Assembly (NCBI RefSeq): GCF_029227915.1
Contig: NC_079889.1
Span: 8,618,001 to 8,682,000 of the forward strand
Direction of reading: 5' to 3'
Length of the DNA: 64,000 nucleotides
From: Hydractinia symbiolongicarpus
Taxonomy: Eukaryota > Cnidaria > Hydrozoa > Anthoathecata > Hydractiniidae
The stretch's first letter is position 1. Every line of letters begins with the position of its first letter. The notes beneath the pieces were generated by a model that saw nothing but the letters and a program-made list of their open reading frames with translations, was not told where the DNA came from and ran no database searches. Shown here in pieces: positions 1-11,394 of this stretch. The translations under genes and the position numbers were made by a program.

Positions 1-3000
1 TTGATTGAAACTTCACTGCATTAAAAATAACTTGCAAATAAAAATTTCACAAGACATAGACACACAAATCAAAATAGCTAGCTAGCTTCTATAAAAAACT
101 GGCTAAAAACAAATAAAGCATTTAAATCATTAGCTAGCTAGCCAGCTACCTTGTTACATTACTGAGCAAATCTGCCTTCTAATGTCGTTTCGTCGTGAAT
201 TTAAAAGGTAAGTGCTGTTAAGTTAAACTTTGATAACCAACAAATAACACCAACTTTGAAATTGAATTAAAATATCAAATATTTATCTTTTTAGCCGCCA
301 TGTTTGACAATTTCGTTCGGCTCTACTGCTCATTTGCCGTTCTAATTTAGAATATTTACTTATTTGTTTTCGATACTAAAGCTATTTTTGTATTGTCTCT
401 CCATCATTGTGGTTTTAGGATTTAATGCTGATAATAGTAATCTTTACTTTACAAATGGTAAAACCACCGCGATGGTGTAATACAAGGAAAAGGCTGGTTG
501 ATATGTGACATCACAAAACCTGGCATGACGCCATTTGTAAAAACTGAGACCTTATACTCTTCGGCTGAGACCCGAAATACACATTATGCAGCACATTTAC
601 TGATTTTCATACCCGAACTCCTTAAGAGGTTTTGAGTTTTAAGCGCTGATAAAAAGCAACAATATACATACAAAGCTAGAGTCTTCTAACCATAATGGTT
701 ACGAAACGTATCAATCCTTTTTATATGTTATGCCCTCATTAAATGTCAGTCAACCTCGTGACCAATACATCTCACATTTTGTTGTTCATCGTGTCGCCGA
801 TGTCAAAATAGCGACTTTACGCAAAAAAGAAAAGCAATTACACTACGGCCACAAGGGGAATGGCATGCGAACAGCCGTCGTCTTAAAGTATGATCTTACG
901 CAGAGAGAAAGTGCCCTCCCACCTAGAAAAATAAGTGCCTTCTTTTTCTTTTCTATTCTAGATCAGAAAACAGCACAAAGAATTGAGATTGTCGTTTAGA
1001 AAAGAAGATCCTTTTGGAGACAAGAAACATTGTGAAACTTTCAGGCTCGAAAATGCAAAAGCGGTGCTTGCATTAAATAGTACCAGTACAAAGCACCTGC
1101 TTTCACGTGTTTTGTGTCATTTAAACGTGTTTTCTTCCACCCTGTGCAAATATTTTAAAACCAACCAATTAATTTTGGATGCTAAGTCAATTTTTTATCA
1201 TTGACAATCGAATATAATGTTGACAAGTTCGTAGTACGTATATATTTTATAGAAACATGTGTTTATAATTACTTGTGGGACGAGCTCGGAAATTCGACAC
1301 TTTTCCCAATATAAATTACGCTGCACACAATGTGGTACAACGTTTTTCATACAGAAGTTACAATTTTTGGTTGAGCTTCGTGATTATCCAATTTTTAAAC
1401 ATTTAGGGAAATTTTATTGTTTCCAAAGAATTGCATTTTAAAGCAGAAAACAACAAAAAATTCAAGTAGCTCCTCCCTCCTAAATCCCTTGTACACGAAT
1501 CAGTTATCTGCTTCGTACCAGAATCACCGGTACCTTATCTGTAATAAAAAATCGAATAAAAAAAGGCTGTAGAAATATTTTGTCGGCAGAAATATTAATC
1601 ACTTGCATAGTCACTATTATTTGCTGACTAATTTTTAAAATGTAAGTGGAGTTTATGAGGTAAAAAGTAATTACAAAGGACTTTATTACAAATTCTTCTT
1701 TTTGTATAATAAACTCAACTAACAAAAGTTAAACTGAAAATACCCGACATTTGTATCCTCTTACCTTTGATTCTAAATGCATTAAAAAGAGCAAAGCAAA
1801 AATCGGTAAAAATTCTTAGTCGGAAAAAATCGTCGGTCGGTAAAAAAGAAGATTGATAGAAAATATTGGTCACTGAGCTAAAATCTGGTTATTTTCAACC
1901 GACTTTTTTTACCGATAAGGAAAACACATTCAAACGAATTCCTACAGTAGGTAGTTTTTGCGCTTGATTAATATATTTAATTTAACTGATAAAGTTTTAG
2001 ATACAACACACACTCAGAAAGTGGCTGTAAATAGGAATTTTGGATATCGATTTGATCAAATTGTTAACCCAAACTCTTTTCTCATCCGATGATAAACAGG
2101 CAGGCTGGCATGCTGCAAGAAGGACCCCAAAAACTAGTTATTTCATATTTATGTGTAAGCAGTACATAAAGTCCTATCAATTAATATTTGGAAGGCAACA
2201 GTCTTTGTTTTTCCAATATAGTTGGATGGAACGCAGTTCGCGTGACGGGGAAATGAAAAAAGCATTAACAAAAACAACAACAACATGTTGAAGAGTGAGA
2301 AATCGTTACCTTGTTCTTATTTTAACTCCCTGAAGTTAAAATTCAACTATTTTTTTTTCTTCCATGAATCATTCCATCAAAGTGTCATGAGAAATATTTT
2401 TCCCCCAGTCTTTTCGCGCCTGGAAGAACAGATGGCCACGCGCTCTCTCAATCGTAGAGCCTCAACGAGACTTTAGAATTTCTTTCTATCAAATGTCTGG
2501 TAAAGTTTACACTATGTGACCACCTGTATGCTACTAAACGAAGTTAAATAATAACAATAAAGAAATTGCTTCATTTATTCTTCTGAGGTCTAAGGACTAT
2601 TCACTGCAACCGAAAAATAATGGCGGTGGAGAGCAGCGCATACCAGCACATTTTAATATGTAAGAGAATTTAAATGAAACCGTACTTTTCGTCGTAAATA
2701 ATTAACCTTACCCTCCAATATAAATAACATGTTTAATATGGGACCTATTTTCTTGATTTTAAAGAAATTAAAAATCTTTAAAAAGCAAAATACATGCAAA
2801 AGTAAATAAATAAATAAATAAATGTTTTTCAATGGGAAGCACATTTTTGCAATAAAATTCTTGTGTAAGAACACGTTTTTAAAGTTGTGTTCATATGTTT
2901 CGAAGCGAGATCAACTTCGGTACTAAGCCATTTTATACCGAGTGAGATCTATTTCTTTTTAACAAGCGGTTTTTTTCGTCACACAAATTTTGATCCCGTG

Positions 3001-3300
3001 ACCTATAACATTATGACGACACGCATGCAGTTGTTAAGAACGCTACAAGCCCTGGGATTGAGGTTGTTAGAATCAAACAATAGGGGCGAAAAATCAAACC
3101 ACTTTATCACAAAGAAACTGTCGCCTCAAATTTGTGAGAAGCAATTTGCAAAGTAAGGCTAAATTTACAACGAGGTGCGTTAAACTTAACATTTTAGACA
3201 GTACTAATTTTTGTTCAGAAAATAGCCAAAAAAAGCTGCAATATTGTGTTTTTTCATCACCGATTACTTGTCGAAAGCATTGCCTTCAGATTCCATTTGT
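1..3300. other. Intergenic, no gene recognised
   Basis: AT-rich sequence with TAGC-rich simple repeats near positions 80-150. The reading frames here are short, lack recognisable motifs and overlap one another on both strands. I see no conserved exon. A TTTATT at 3363-3368, which is AATAAA on the minus strand, could be the polyadenylation signal of the gene that ends at 3778, but it is about 410 bases past the stop. Confidence 0.5.
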
Positions 3301-3777
3301 CAAAGTGATGTCCCCATGCGTTGTTAGGTTTTTTGTATTGGGACAGACGACGATCTTATTGATTTATTTACACAGGCGTCTGTGGTCATGGTTTTTTCTT
3401 GAAGCATGTACCGGGTGGTTATCAGCTTAGGCTTACATACAAAACTTGTTATGACGAAAAGCATGCTAAAAATGTGACGTTGAAATCTTTTTTCCGGCAC
3501 CTGTTTCGGACAAAAATTGATCAAAAATTAAAAATGCATTGTTTTCTACAAAACTTAGTACAAAAACGTACTGATATAAAAATGTTTCTGGATTCTGACG
3601 ATATGTTTCGGCTCACTTGAGCGGAGTGCAATGCTACAAGTGAAAACAGCGTGTTCAAAGTTAAAACATTATATTTCTGACTTCCACACACATACGTTTT
3701 TTAAGAACATTGACACATCTATTAGATGGCTGCTTTACGACAATCAAAATGGTAAACAAGAAGTCTACGCCCTTTAA

Positions 3778-6700
3778 TTACTTGCGTGCGAACGTGATTG
3801 TCATGCCGTGTGACGGAGTGATTTTAAACCCGTTGTACGTGTCCTTCGCGACGCTAGCTTGACCAGCTGTTTCGAATTCTACAAAAGCGATGTCGCAACG
3901 TCCTGGTACTAAGCGAACTTCTTTATAGCCGTCCAACCTGGAAAGTGTAAACAAACCTTTGAGCTATTAAAAGGTCTACATATGACTAAATTAGTGAATC
4001 TAAAATTAAACCTTAACAAGATCATTATCGTGAATTAGATTACCGCGTTTGACAAAGTAAGCTTGTCGAAAGTTAACAAAAGTTTTCCATCTTTCCATAG
4101 CGTCAAATTTGAGAAGATTTCAGAAGTTTACAATTTTTTTTGAGATGGTAGCATTTTCATAAAAAAATATATATTTTTATAGAATTTGAGCCACAACCGA
4201 AAAAAAAATTATTTTTGCACCACAGTATTGTAAAAGCAAAACAGAGGAGATTTAAGATGTGGCAACTTTGTAAGACACGGGTTAAGCAAAACTAAAATTA
4301 CAAAATCAAAAGGCATGCTATCCTTATTCCAAGCAATTAACCAAAACATTAACAATACAATACACTCTTCAAAAAGTTTTCATTAACGGACAAAAAAGTG
4401 ATTGTACGGGCAATACCAAAGTAACATCCTTATCAAAGACTCTCAAAACTCTAATTAGCGGAAAGTTTTAACACACAATTGCGCAAGGGTCGCTGTTTGA
4501 TGATGAGACAACATATGACAAGCATAATAGACTAGATGTTAGCTTGGGAAAAAACCACGTTTTTGCATCAAAATTTCTTTAGCTACTTTCCCCATCCACC
4601 CTAATTGATTCTTGGTGCCTATTAAAATAGTTTTACGAATCTCCAAAGTCTGCTTCTGTATTTAATTCACCCCAAATATGAACAGGGATGTTGATTCGTA
4701 AATTTCCCACTAAAGTTGGCTCAATTGACTATCGGTTATATAAAAAACCCGCTTCCTGTCGAAATAAAACGGACAGTACACTCTTCAAATAGAGGACACC
4801 TCTTATTACTAATTAACAAGGGGTTGCACATAAGAAGTTCATTGTATAAACATCAGTTAGTCAACATTTAGTTTTGTGTAGGGTTAAAATGACAAATAAA
4901 CACTTACTGTTTAAAAAGAACAGACAACATAATTTCTGTAGTTTCATCTGGTAGATTCGACAAAAAGAGAATTTGATTAGGAACTTCCGGAACTGCAGCT
5001 TGAGATCCAACTGTGAAAGTAAATACACACAAAGTTAAGGTATCGGCTCTAAACAATGTCAACAGTAGTTAATTTTCTTAATGTGTCTTTTTGCGACTAG
5101 CGTTAATATTTTTTCTGAAATAGCCCGTGTAATTTGGTGGATGTCATGCAACCTACAAAACTGTCTTAAAAAACCAAAGAAAGGCCTGGCAGACCTGGGT
5201 TGACATTACAGAAATGGAGCACACAGCTAGTAAAGGGAAAATTACATTTTAAAAAAAAAGGGACGTCTTACACCTAATTAAAATTAAACGCACCTGCGAC
5301 GGGAGGTCCTTGTGAGATGACGGGAACACTTTGGCGTAGTTGTTTTGCAGGTTTCTTTTTTGCTGTAAAGAAAAAACAGTAATTAACACTAATCCAGCTT
5401 ATTCGGCTATAGAGGTGTTAAACAGGAAAGCAAACGAGGTGTGTATTACAATTAAAATGAATAACAAACTTTTTTATATTTAATGTGACAGTTTTCAGGT
5501 TCAAACTTCACATTGCTCCCTAACACAAGTGCTGCCCCATATTATTCCAGCCTTATAAAACTATCACACGTACTATCTACAGCTTTTCTTTTAAGCTTTT
5601 TGTCACGAGGAACAAATGTATTATCCAGTTTTGCAACAGCATCTGATTTCGATTTACAAAAAGCGATTCTCTAAAAAAAAAACACAAACATAATAAAAAT
5701 ATACAATTTTCAATAAAGGTTACCTCCTGCGAAAAATAAAGTGAATTGCATATGAAAGAGCTTGAAAGGTTGCTAAGGAATTTGAATATTTTTTTTCAAA
5801 ATTCTTAATTGGTTCTTTAGAATTTGGACAAAAAAGATTTACTAATTGTGCATGTCATGAACTAGCTCTGCAAGGGTGTTATACTCAACATTTTTGACAA
5901 GCCATATAGAGTTAAAATTGTTTTCTGGCCATTCACTTTGATGTTTTGGACATTTTACATAAATTTCAATATTTAGTTCCATAATTATGCTCAATAAAAA
6001 GAAAATACATGAGCTAGTTCATGAGGTCATAATTTTGCACAATTTGCACATCTTTTAAGACAAATATCTTGAGAACGGATGAAGATTTTTCAAAAAAATA
6101 AAAAGATTTCTAGAGAACTTTCAAAGATCTTTCATATGTGCCCAACTTGATTTTTTCTGGGAGGTAACCTTTAAAATAAATATAGTGCGTTCAAATAATG
6201 TGAATACAATTTTTCCAGGTTTCATACATTGGAAATTCTTCAGCTAAAGTAGCTTTGAAACAATGAAAAAAATGGTCACATAGGCTTTGTTAAAGCACAA
6301 TTTGATATAGTTAAAAACAAAAGTTTTTTATTGCTGAAGTTGGAGAACTTAAAAATCTTTTAAAAAACTCTTCAATGCTGTACGCAAAAGTTAATGAGAA
6401 GTGCCATAGAGATCTACATTTAAATAAAGGTAGAAAAAACAAGTCAAGTTCCTTAGCTTAGGTTAGATCAAACATCATTGACAATAAAATTAAAAGAAAA
6501 GTAAATTCTGATTGAATGTATCTATATTATTAATACCCATATGGGTCTGTCTGTCATGCAAATGATAATAGCAGTAGCAACACATACAAATTACGGTCAA
6601 TAAAGAAAGGGTGAACCCATGGATTTTTTCACGGTCCACCAACTAGTACATTCTGTTGTTCAACCTGTAAACAAACATTAATACTAACTCCTTATTTTTC

Positions 6701-7963
6701 TGCTAATGTTGACATTGTCTAAAAATTCCAGCTTTAAGGAAAATCCCAGACTTATTAGAAACTTGGATTATTACCTAAACTTTTGAAAAAAACTTTAATC
6801 CCTAAAGAAAGGATCTGGAATTTCAGCCTTGCCAATAATAGCAAAAACGAAAATAATTCTGCTTTAACATTTGAATCTAAAACTCCTGACATTTATCTGA
6901 TTTATATGTAAGATGGTCTGAAAATTTAACAGTGTTTTAAAAATTCCTGACAATTTCTGAACCCTGTCTACAACATCCTATCACTTTTCCCGAGAAAAAC
7001 AAAATCCTAGGACAAAATAGAGACAATGAAAGTTTGGTGTATAGTTTGTTAACCAATGGTCAAATAATAAAGTTTTATCTCACTCACAACATCTTAAGTT
7101 AGTCAATATCACATAATTACCATAGGTTTGTCGTAAAAAGGAAAGCCTTGCATCGATCTTAAAGCATTAGTAGCACTGGGTATGTCTTCAAAGGCAACAA
7201 ATGCTTGTCCTCTCATTTTTAATGTTTTCAAAGCCACCACATCAAGTATAGTTCCAAACTGTGAAAATATGGCATATAACGATTTCTTCAGGTCTAAAAT
7301 TATAAAAATGTGTAATTGGATTGACGATAAGTTTATTTTACAATTAGCTTTAAGCAATACTTTAAATAGTTTATCACAACAGACTTTCTAAATTCATATC
7401 AGCTTTCGTTAACACCAGCGTGCTCCTTAATTTAACAACATACCTTAAGAACCAAATATTATAGCAGAAAAATGTTGAACAGGAAAACTTCTGGTCCCGA
7501 TTTCCAAAATTTTGACAGACAAATTTTTGGCAAAATATAAAGAATTTTAGAAAAGCCAAACTTTGACTTTGAGTGAAAATTCAAGTAGAAATATATATTC
7601 TAGATAGAGGTTTCTATTCTTCATAACAAATTTTACAAAAGAGTAATTTTAATAGCAACTCACTTTTGAAAGATTTAAATAAAGATATATAAGTATATTA
7701 AAAAATAATTTGGTGGAAAAATTGCAGCCAATCCTTTTTTACTGAAAATTTGTCATTAAATTTTTGGCTTTCAATGTAGTTTTTCTGAACTGGACCCAAC
7801 AACTGTACTTTCAACAAAATAAAAAAAATTTAAACATAGATACAAATGACAACATTTTTTAAGAACAAATAAACAAAACTCTTAAAAAAATAAACAAACC
7901 TTCTTTCTTAATTTTTTCATTTAGATTATTGATGTATATGGTTTGATTTGGTGGGATGTCCAT
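3778..7963 (-). CDS. SNRPB2: U2 snRNP B''/U1A-type spliceosomal RRM protein
   Basis: Coding exons in transcript order are 7900-7963, 7121-7293, 5574-5670, 5294-5362, 4908-5010 and 3778-3937. All phases join, giving 666 bases and 221 aa, against about 225 for animal U2B'' and about 282 for U1A. RRM1 (about residues 5-85) starts [20 protein letters not shown] and carries RNP1 RGQAFVAF and the family-typical [13 protein letters not shown] basic KKKPAK linker follows. RRM2 (about 146-221) has RNP2 ILFLSNLP and RNP1-like RCDIAFVEF after EVRLVPGR. The family binds U2 (and U1) snRNA stem-loops in the nucleus as part of the major spliceosome. Length favours SNRPB2, but many invertebrates have one protein (SNF) serving both roles, so the symbol is provisional. 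The exon holding the ATG has an acceptor at 7988, so at least one noncoding exon lies upstream and was not located. The fourth-exon donor GTACGT at 5573 was chosen because it alone keeps the frame. Confidence 0.93.
5715..6173. mobile_element. Foldback MITE in SNRPB2 intron
   Basis: An element of about 460 bp with roughly 80-bp inverted ends: AAGGTTACCTCC at the left and GGGAGGTAACCTT at the right, both containing the CATATGAAAGA(G/T)CTTTGAAAG-like core. TA dinucleotides flank both ends, as expected for Tc1/mariner-type MITEs. Inner arms CATGAACTAGCTC and GAGCTAGTTCATG (around 5855 and 6010) are also inverted. No coding capacity is visible. Confidence 0.75.
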
Positions 7964-8874
7964 GTTGTGGAATAATATTTTATATACCTGTAGTGAAAAA
8001 TAACATACTTATCACAAGGATTTTTAACAAGCAAATTACCGTTTTTATTACTCCAGTGCTTACAGCAAATACCATGGTGCAATCTGCTGAACAATAAGGA
8101 TGATGGAAAATATATTTTGACATATTTTAAATATTAAGATAACAACCACAATGACTGGTCAATAAACAAAATTTTCTCCAAGAAAATTACTTTACGGGGA
8201 GAAAGTTTTGAGTTGTTTTGGCCATTTTCCTGAGAGTAAGTCTGCGAAATATGGTACATGCAGACTCTGGAAATTTTTTTTCATGTGAAATAGTCTAGAA
8301 AACTGATTCGCAAAAGTTAAATTGAGGAAAAAAAATCAAATTTTATGTTTTTCACAATTTTCTTTTGACAGCAATAATAAATCAATAAAAAAGAATGTTT
8401 TAATGATTGTTATACCAGCCGATATATTCACTACACATTCTTTACAACTAAAATTCCTGAATATGGAGTGATGATGCGTGTAAATATTTTTTTAGCTGTG
8501 TATTTATATTTTTAGCAGACAGTTTAACTGTTTTCAGTGTTCGAATTAGAAAAGTGAAGTCGGTTCGCAAAAATTTTGACACTTCAGCTTTTCAGTAGAA
8601 CACCATCTAGATGTGACCTGGGAATGCCGTAGATCAATGACCATTGGCTTGTTCATTAGGAGCTACTTGTTTTTCAACGAAAATAATATTAATTAAACTA
8701 TTTGCCGATATTGAAACTGAAAACTTTTAAAAAAAACATTTTGACCTTATAATTTTATCTAAACAACGGCCTTATAATATAAATTAACATGTAAATATTT
8801 TACACAATCATTTATAATGCGCTGCACTTGATAAATAAGGTTTTAATAACAATTTCTTATAATAAATTTTTTTC

Positions 8875-9095
8875 TGTCAGTTTTATGGCTATATAAAGGT
8901 TTCAGCAAAAGCGGGAAATTCCCAAAATGCTGCTGGGAGCAACTTTAGGGTGTCTAAAATCAGTTTTACGGTTATAGTTAAATGACCTGTCTTTTAAGTC
9001 TTCCTGTAAAACTTAAAAAGTTGTTTTTACGTTTAACAACTACACAAATTTAAAAATGCTAGAAATATATATATATAGCCATAAAAACTGATAAA
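8875..9095. repeat. Inverted-repeat (foldback) element
   Basis: CAGTTTTATGGCTATATA near 8878 is matched in inverted orientation by TATATAGCCATAAAAACTG near 9073, about 200 bp apart. This is probably a small MITE. It lies upstream of the SNRPB2 start codon, likely in a 5' intron. Confidence 0.5.
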
Positions 9096-9228
9096 AAAAA
9101 TAATTCAAGCTGAAATTTTTAGAATGTGATAACTTATGGAAGTGATCAAATGGTGTAAATTTGAAACAATTTCAAGGACCTTTATTCCAGACCCTTGTTG
9201 ATATTGGCTGGAATTAAAATACCATAGT

Positions 9229-10641
9229 CAGGGGACCCAGTGCAAAAACACGGATTTTATTTATGATTTTATGTCAATTTACATCCTATTTTATGCTATT
9301 TTATGCCATTCACTTCAATTTCATGCCATTTTTTATGAAAATTTAGCTAATTTTATGCCCATTTTATGCCAATGCCTAATTTTGATTACTGTATGATTTA
9401 ATGGTCCTTACTAATTTTTCACACAGATTTGACAAATCTCTTACAAAAACTGGATAACCCTTGGAAAACTGGGTAAACACATAAATAGTGCTTTGAATTT
9501 GCTTTGACAGTCTGTACTCTTACCACCAAGGTTCATTCTTAAACAATGGGTTAAATCAATCAATTCTAAAATTTGTTTCTGGTTTTTATCAACTATCTGC
9601 AAACCACGAGGGTGCTGATAAGCCGTATACACCGTAAAAAGTGCTGGAGTTTTCAGGCGAGTTCGGCGTTCGAAAAAAAATAAGTATTTCCCGAAAACCC
9701 CCGAATAGACACGAACAATGCCCGAAAAAGAAAAGAAAAACAGACACTAATGATTCAAAAAACTATAAAAATTATAATAAATTTACAATGTGGTAGCGAA
9801 GTTCTTAAAAGAACTGTTGTTGATAGTTTAAAATAAGATTTACTTGATAAAATAACTTATATATAAACTTTATTAACTCCTTGCTTTATCTTTAAGTGCC
9901 TTCTTCCAACTATCGTCCGCATGGTATGTTACAAGGAATTGCATTTCGGGAATGTTCCGGGAAAGTGCGGGCGATTTCCGGGCGACAACCGCCAAATTAA
10001 TTCGAAAAGTCACCTGAACTCGCCCTTATATATGCGGGCATATGCGGCTTATCGGCACCCTCTTTGCAAAGCTTATAATATTTCTGCCTTTGTTACTAAA
10101 TTTTCTTGGCGTAGGAATAAACTGCCTTGACGAAGACTTAATTTGCCATCTTTGGAACTATCTAGTTGTGAATGTCTTCCGGTTGATCTTTTTTTGACCC
10201 AGATACATGACACTTTGCATGTGATTTTACTCGAGATTACCCACTGTTGTCAATTTTGAATGCTTTAACACGAATTTCACAATAAGCTGAAAATTTATCA
10301 TTTTTAACAAAACTGGGGTAAGGATAGCTTTTCCCCCACAACGGTGTTTAATCAATCACTATCGTAATCAATAACCTTGAAAAAAGTTATTTTACTCTCT
10401 TCTCGACTTAAACAATTACTACATAAAACTCTGAAAAATGTCATAAGAATAAATGCTGAGTAAAGAGCAAACAAAATTAAAAATAACTGTGTAAACAAGA
10501 TTTTGGAGAACACATGTACAAAAATTACGATTTTTTATGCCAACAAATCAATTTTATGCTCATTTTATGATTTGTAAGAAAAAAAATTGCTCATTTTAAG
10601 ATTTTTTATGATTCTATGCCGGCTGCATGGGATCCATGTGC
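9229..10641. mobile_element. hAT-like non-autonomous element, nested
   Basis: The left end reads CAGGGGACCCAGTGCA. The right end, reverse complemented, reads CACATGGATCCCATGCA. Both are followed inward by degenerate ATTTTATGCC-type repeats (9255-9370 and 10525-10620). I infer a hAT-type non-autonomous element. A second MITE (9603-10066) lies inside it. There is no transposase. The ends match imperfectly, so the outer boundaries are approximate. Confidence 0.45.
9603..10066. mobile_element. MITE with GAGGGTGCYGATAAGCCG ends
   Basis: The left end GAGGGTGCTGATAAGCCG (9609 on) is repeated inverted at the right as CGGCTTATCGGCACCCTC (about 10044-10061), 17 of 18 matching. Both ends then carry CGAGTTC-like sequence. 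Another copy of one end is at about 45305-45350, where the match runs through ATACACCGTAAAAAGT, so this is a dispersed family. Confidence 0.7.
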
Positions 10642-11084
10642 AGTTTAGCTACACCTTTATTATACTCTTCCCCCATCCCAAACAATCTAGAATTTGATTA
10701 ATGACGACATTCACATCACGCTAATGCTAAGAAGAGAAGGCAATGAAATAATGTAAGCAATACTTAATGCACAAACACGATACACAGGATTCTTTGATTA
10801 TTGAGATAAAGCCTGATTAAAATACAAACGAATTACAGTATATTCTACGCGCGAAATCGCGACGTTCCACAATTCATCGGCCATTTTGAAAACTTAGGGA
10901 AAAAAACAAAGTAGACACGTTCTCCCGAATATGATAACTTTGTTCGCGTCGATTTTGGAAATCGAAACAGAAAGACAATTTTCACGAATAACTTTTCATT
11001 GTAGGAATTTCATCAGGTTATTAGAAAGAAAAGGTAGCTAAATGGGTCAGCTAATACCTTTTAACTTCTTTTTATAATAAATTT

Positions 11085-11195
11085 AGGTCATTATAGTAGT
11101 TAGAATTTGTGGTTTTCATCCACCAACAGGTACCCTAGATTCGAATCCAGACCAGAAGAGGATAAGATGTGATAAGATAAGATAAAAAATGAGTA
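11085..11195 (+). mobile_element. tRNA-derived SINE candidate
   Basis: A box A-like TATAGTAGTTAG is followed about 45 bases later by a box B-like AGATTCGAATCC. The sequence then ends in a (GATAA)n-type tail (GATAAGATGTGATAAGATAA). This order is typical of tRNA-derived SINEs. No full cloverleaf is present. Confidence 0.5.
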
Positions 11196-11224
11196 TTTCC
11201 AGCCTTATAACAAATATATACAAT

Positions 11225-11390
11225 GGTTAAAAACATATTATACAATCGGCTGAGGGACATTAGAAATGGTAACATTCACTCGCCGATGTTGAATCGCCGT
11301 TAAGAGGAATCGAACCCCGGTCTCCCGGCACAGAGTACGAAAGCTATAACCACTAATCTACGGCACCTTGATAATCTACGGCGCCACAAA
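11225..11390 (-). mobile_element. tRNA-derived SINE candidate
   Basis: Read on the minus strand, GGTGCCGTAGATTAGTGGTT is a good box A region and GGGGTTCGATTCC (around 11304-11316) a canonical box B, with about 30 bases between. The 5' end is partly duplicated (GCGCCGTAGATTATCAA before GGTGCCGTAGATTAG). A non-tRNA body follows towards 11225. It is too irregular in the middle to be a functional tRNA. Confidence 0.55.
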
Positions 11391-11394
11391 ACTG

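Noticed and set aside
730-3620. A run of 60-100-codon frames at the left end
   Set aside because: They overlap on both strands, lack motifs and have no compatible splice partners. They look like chance frames.
11281-11390. Functional tRNA gene on the minus strand
   Set aside because: Boxes A and B are good but acceptor and anticodon stems do not pair properly. A SINE head is more likely.
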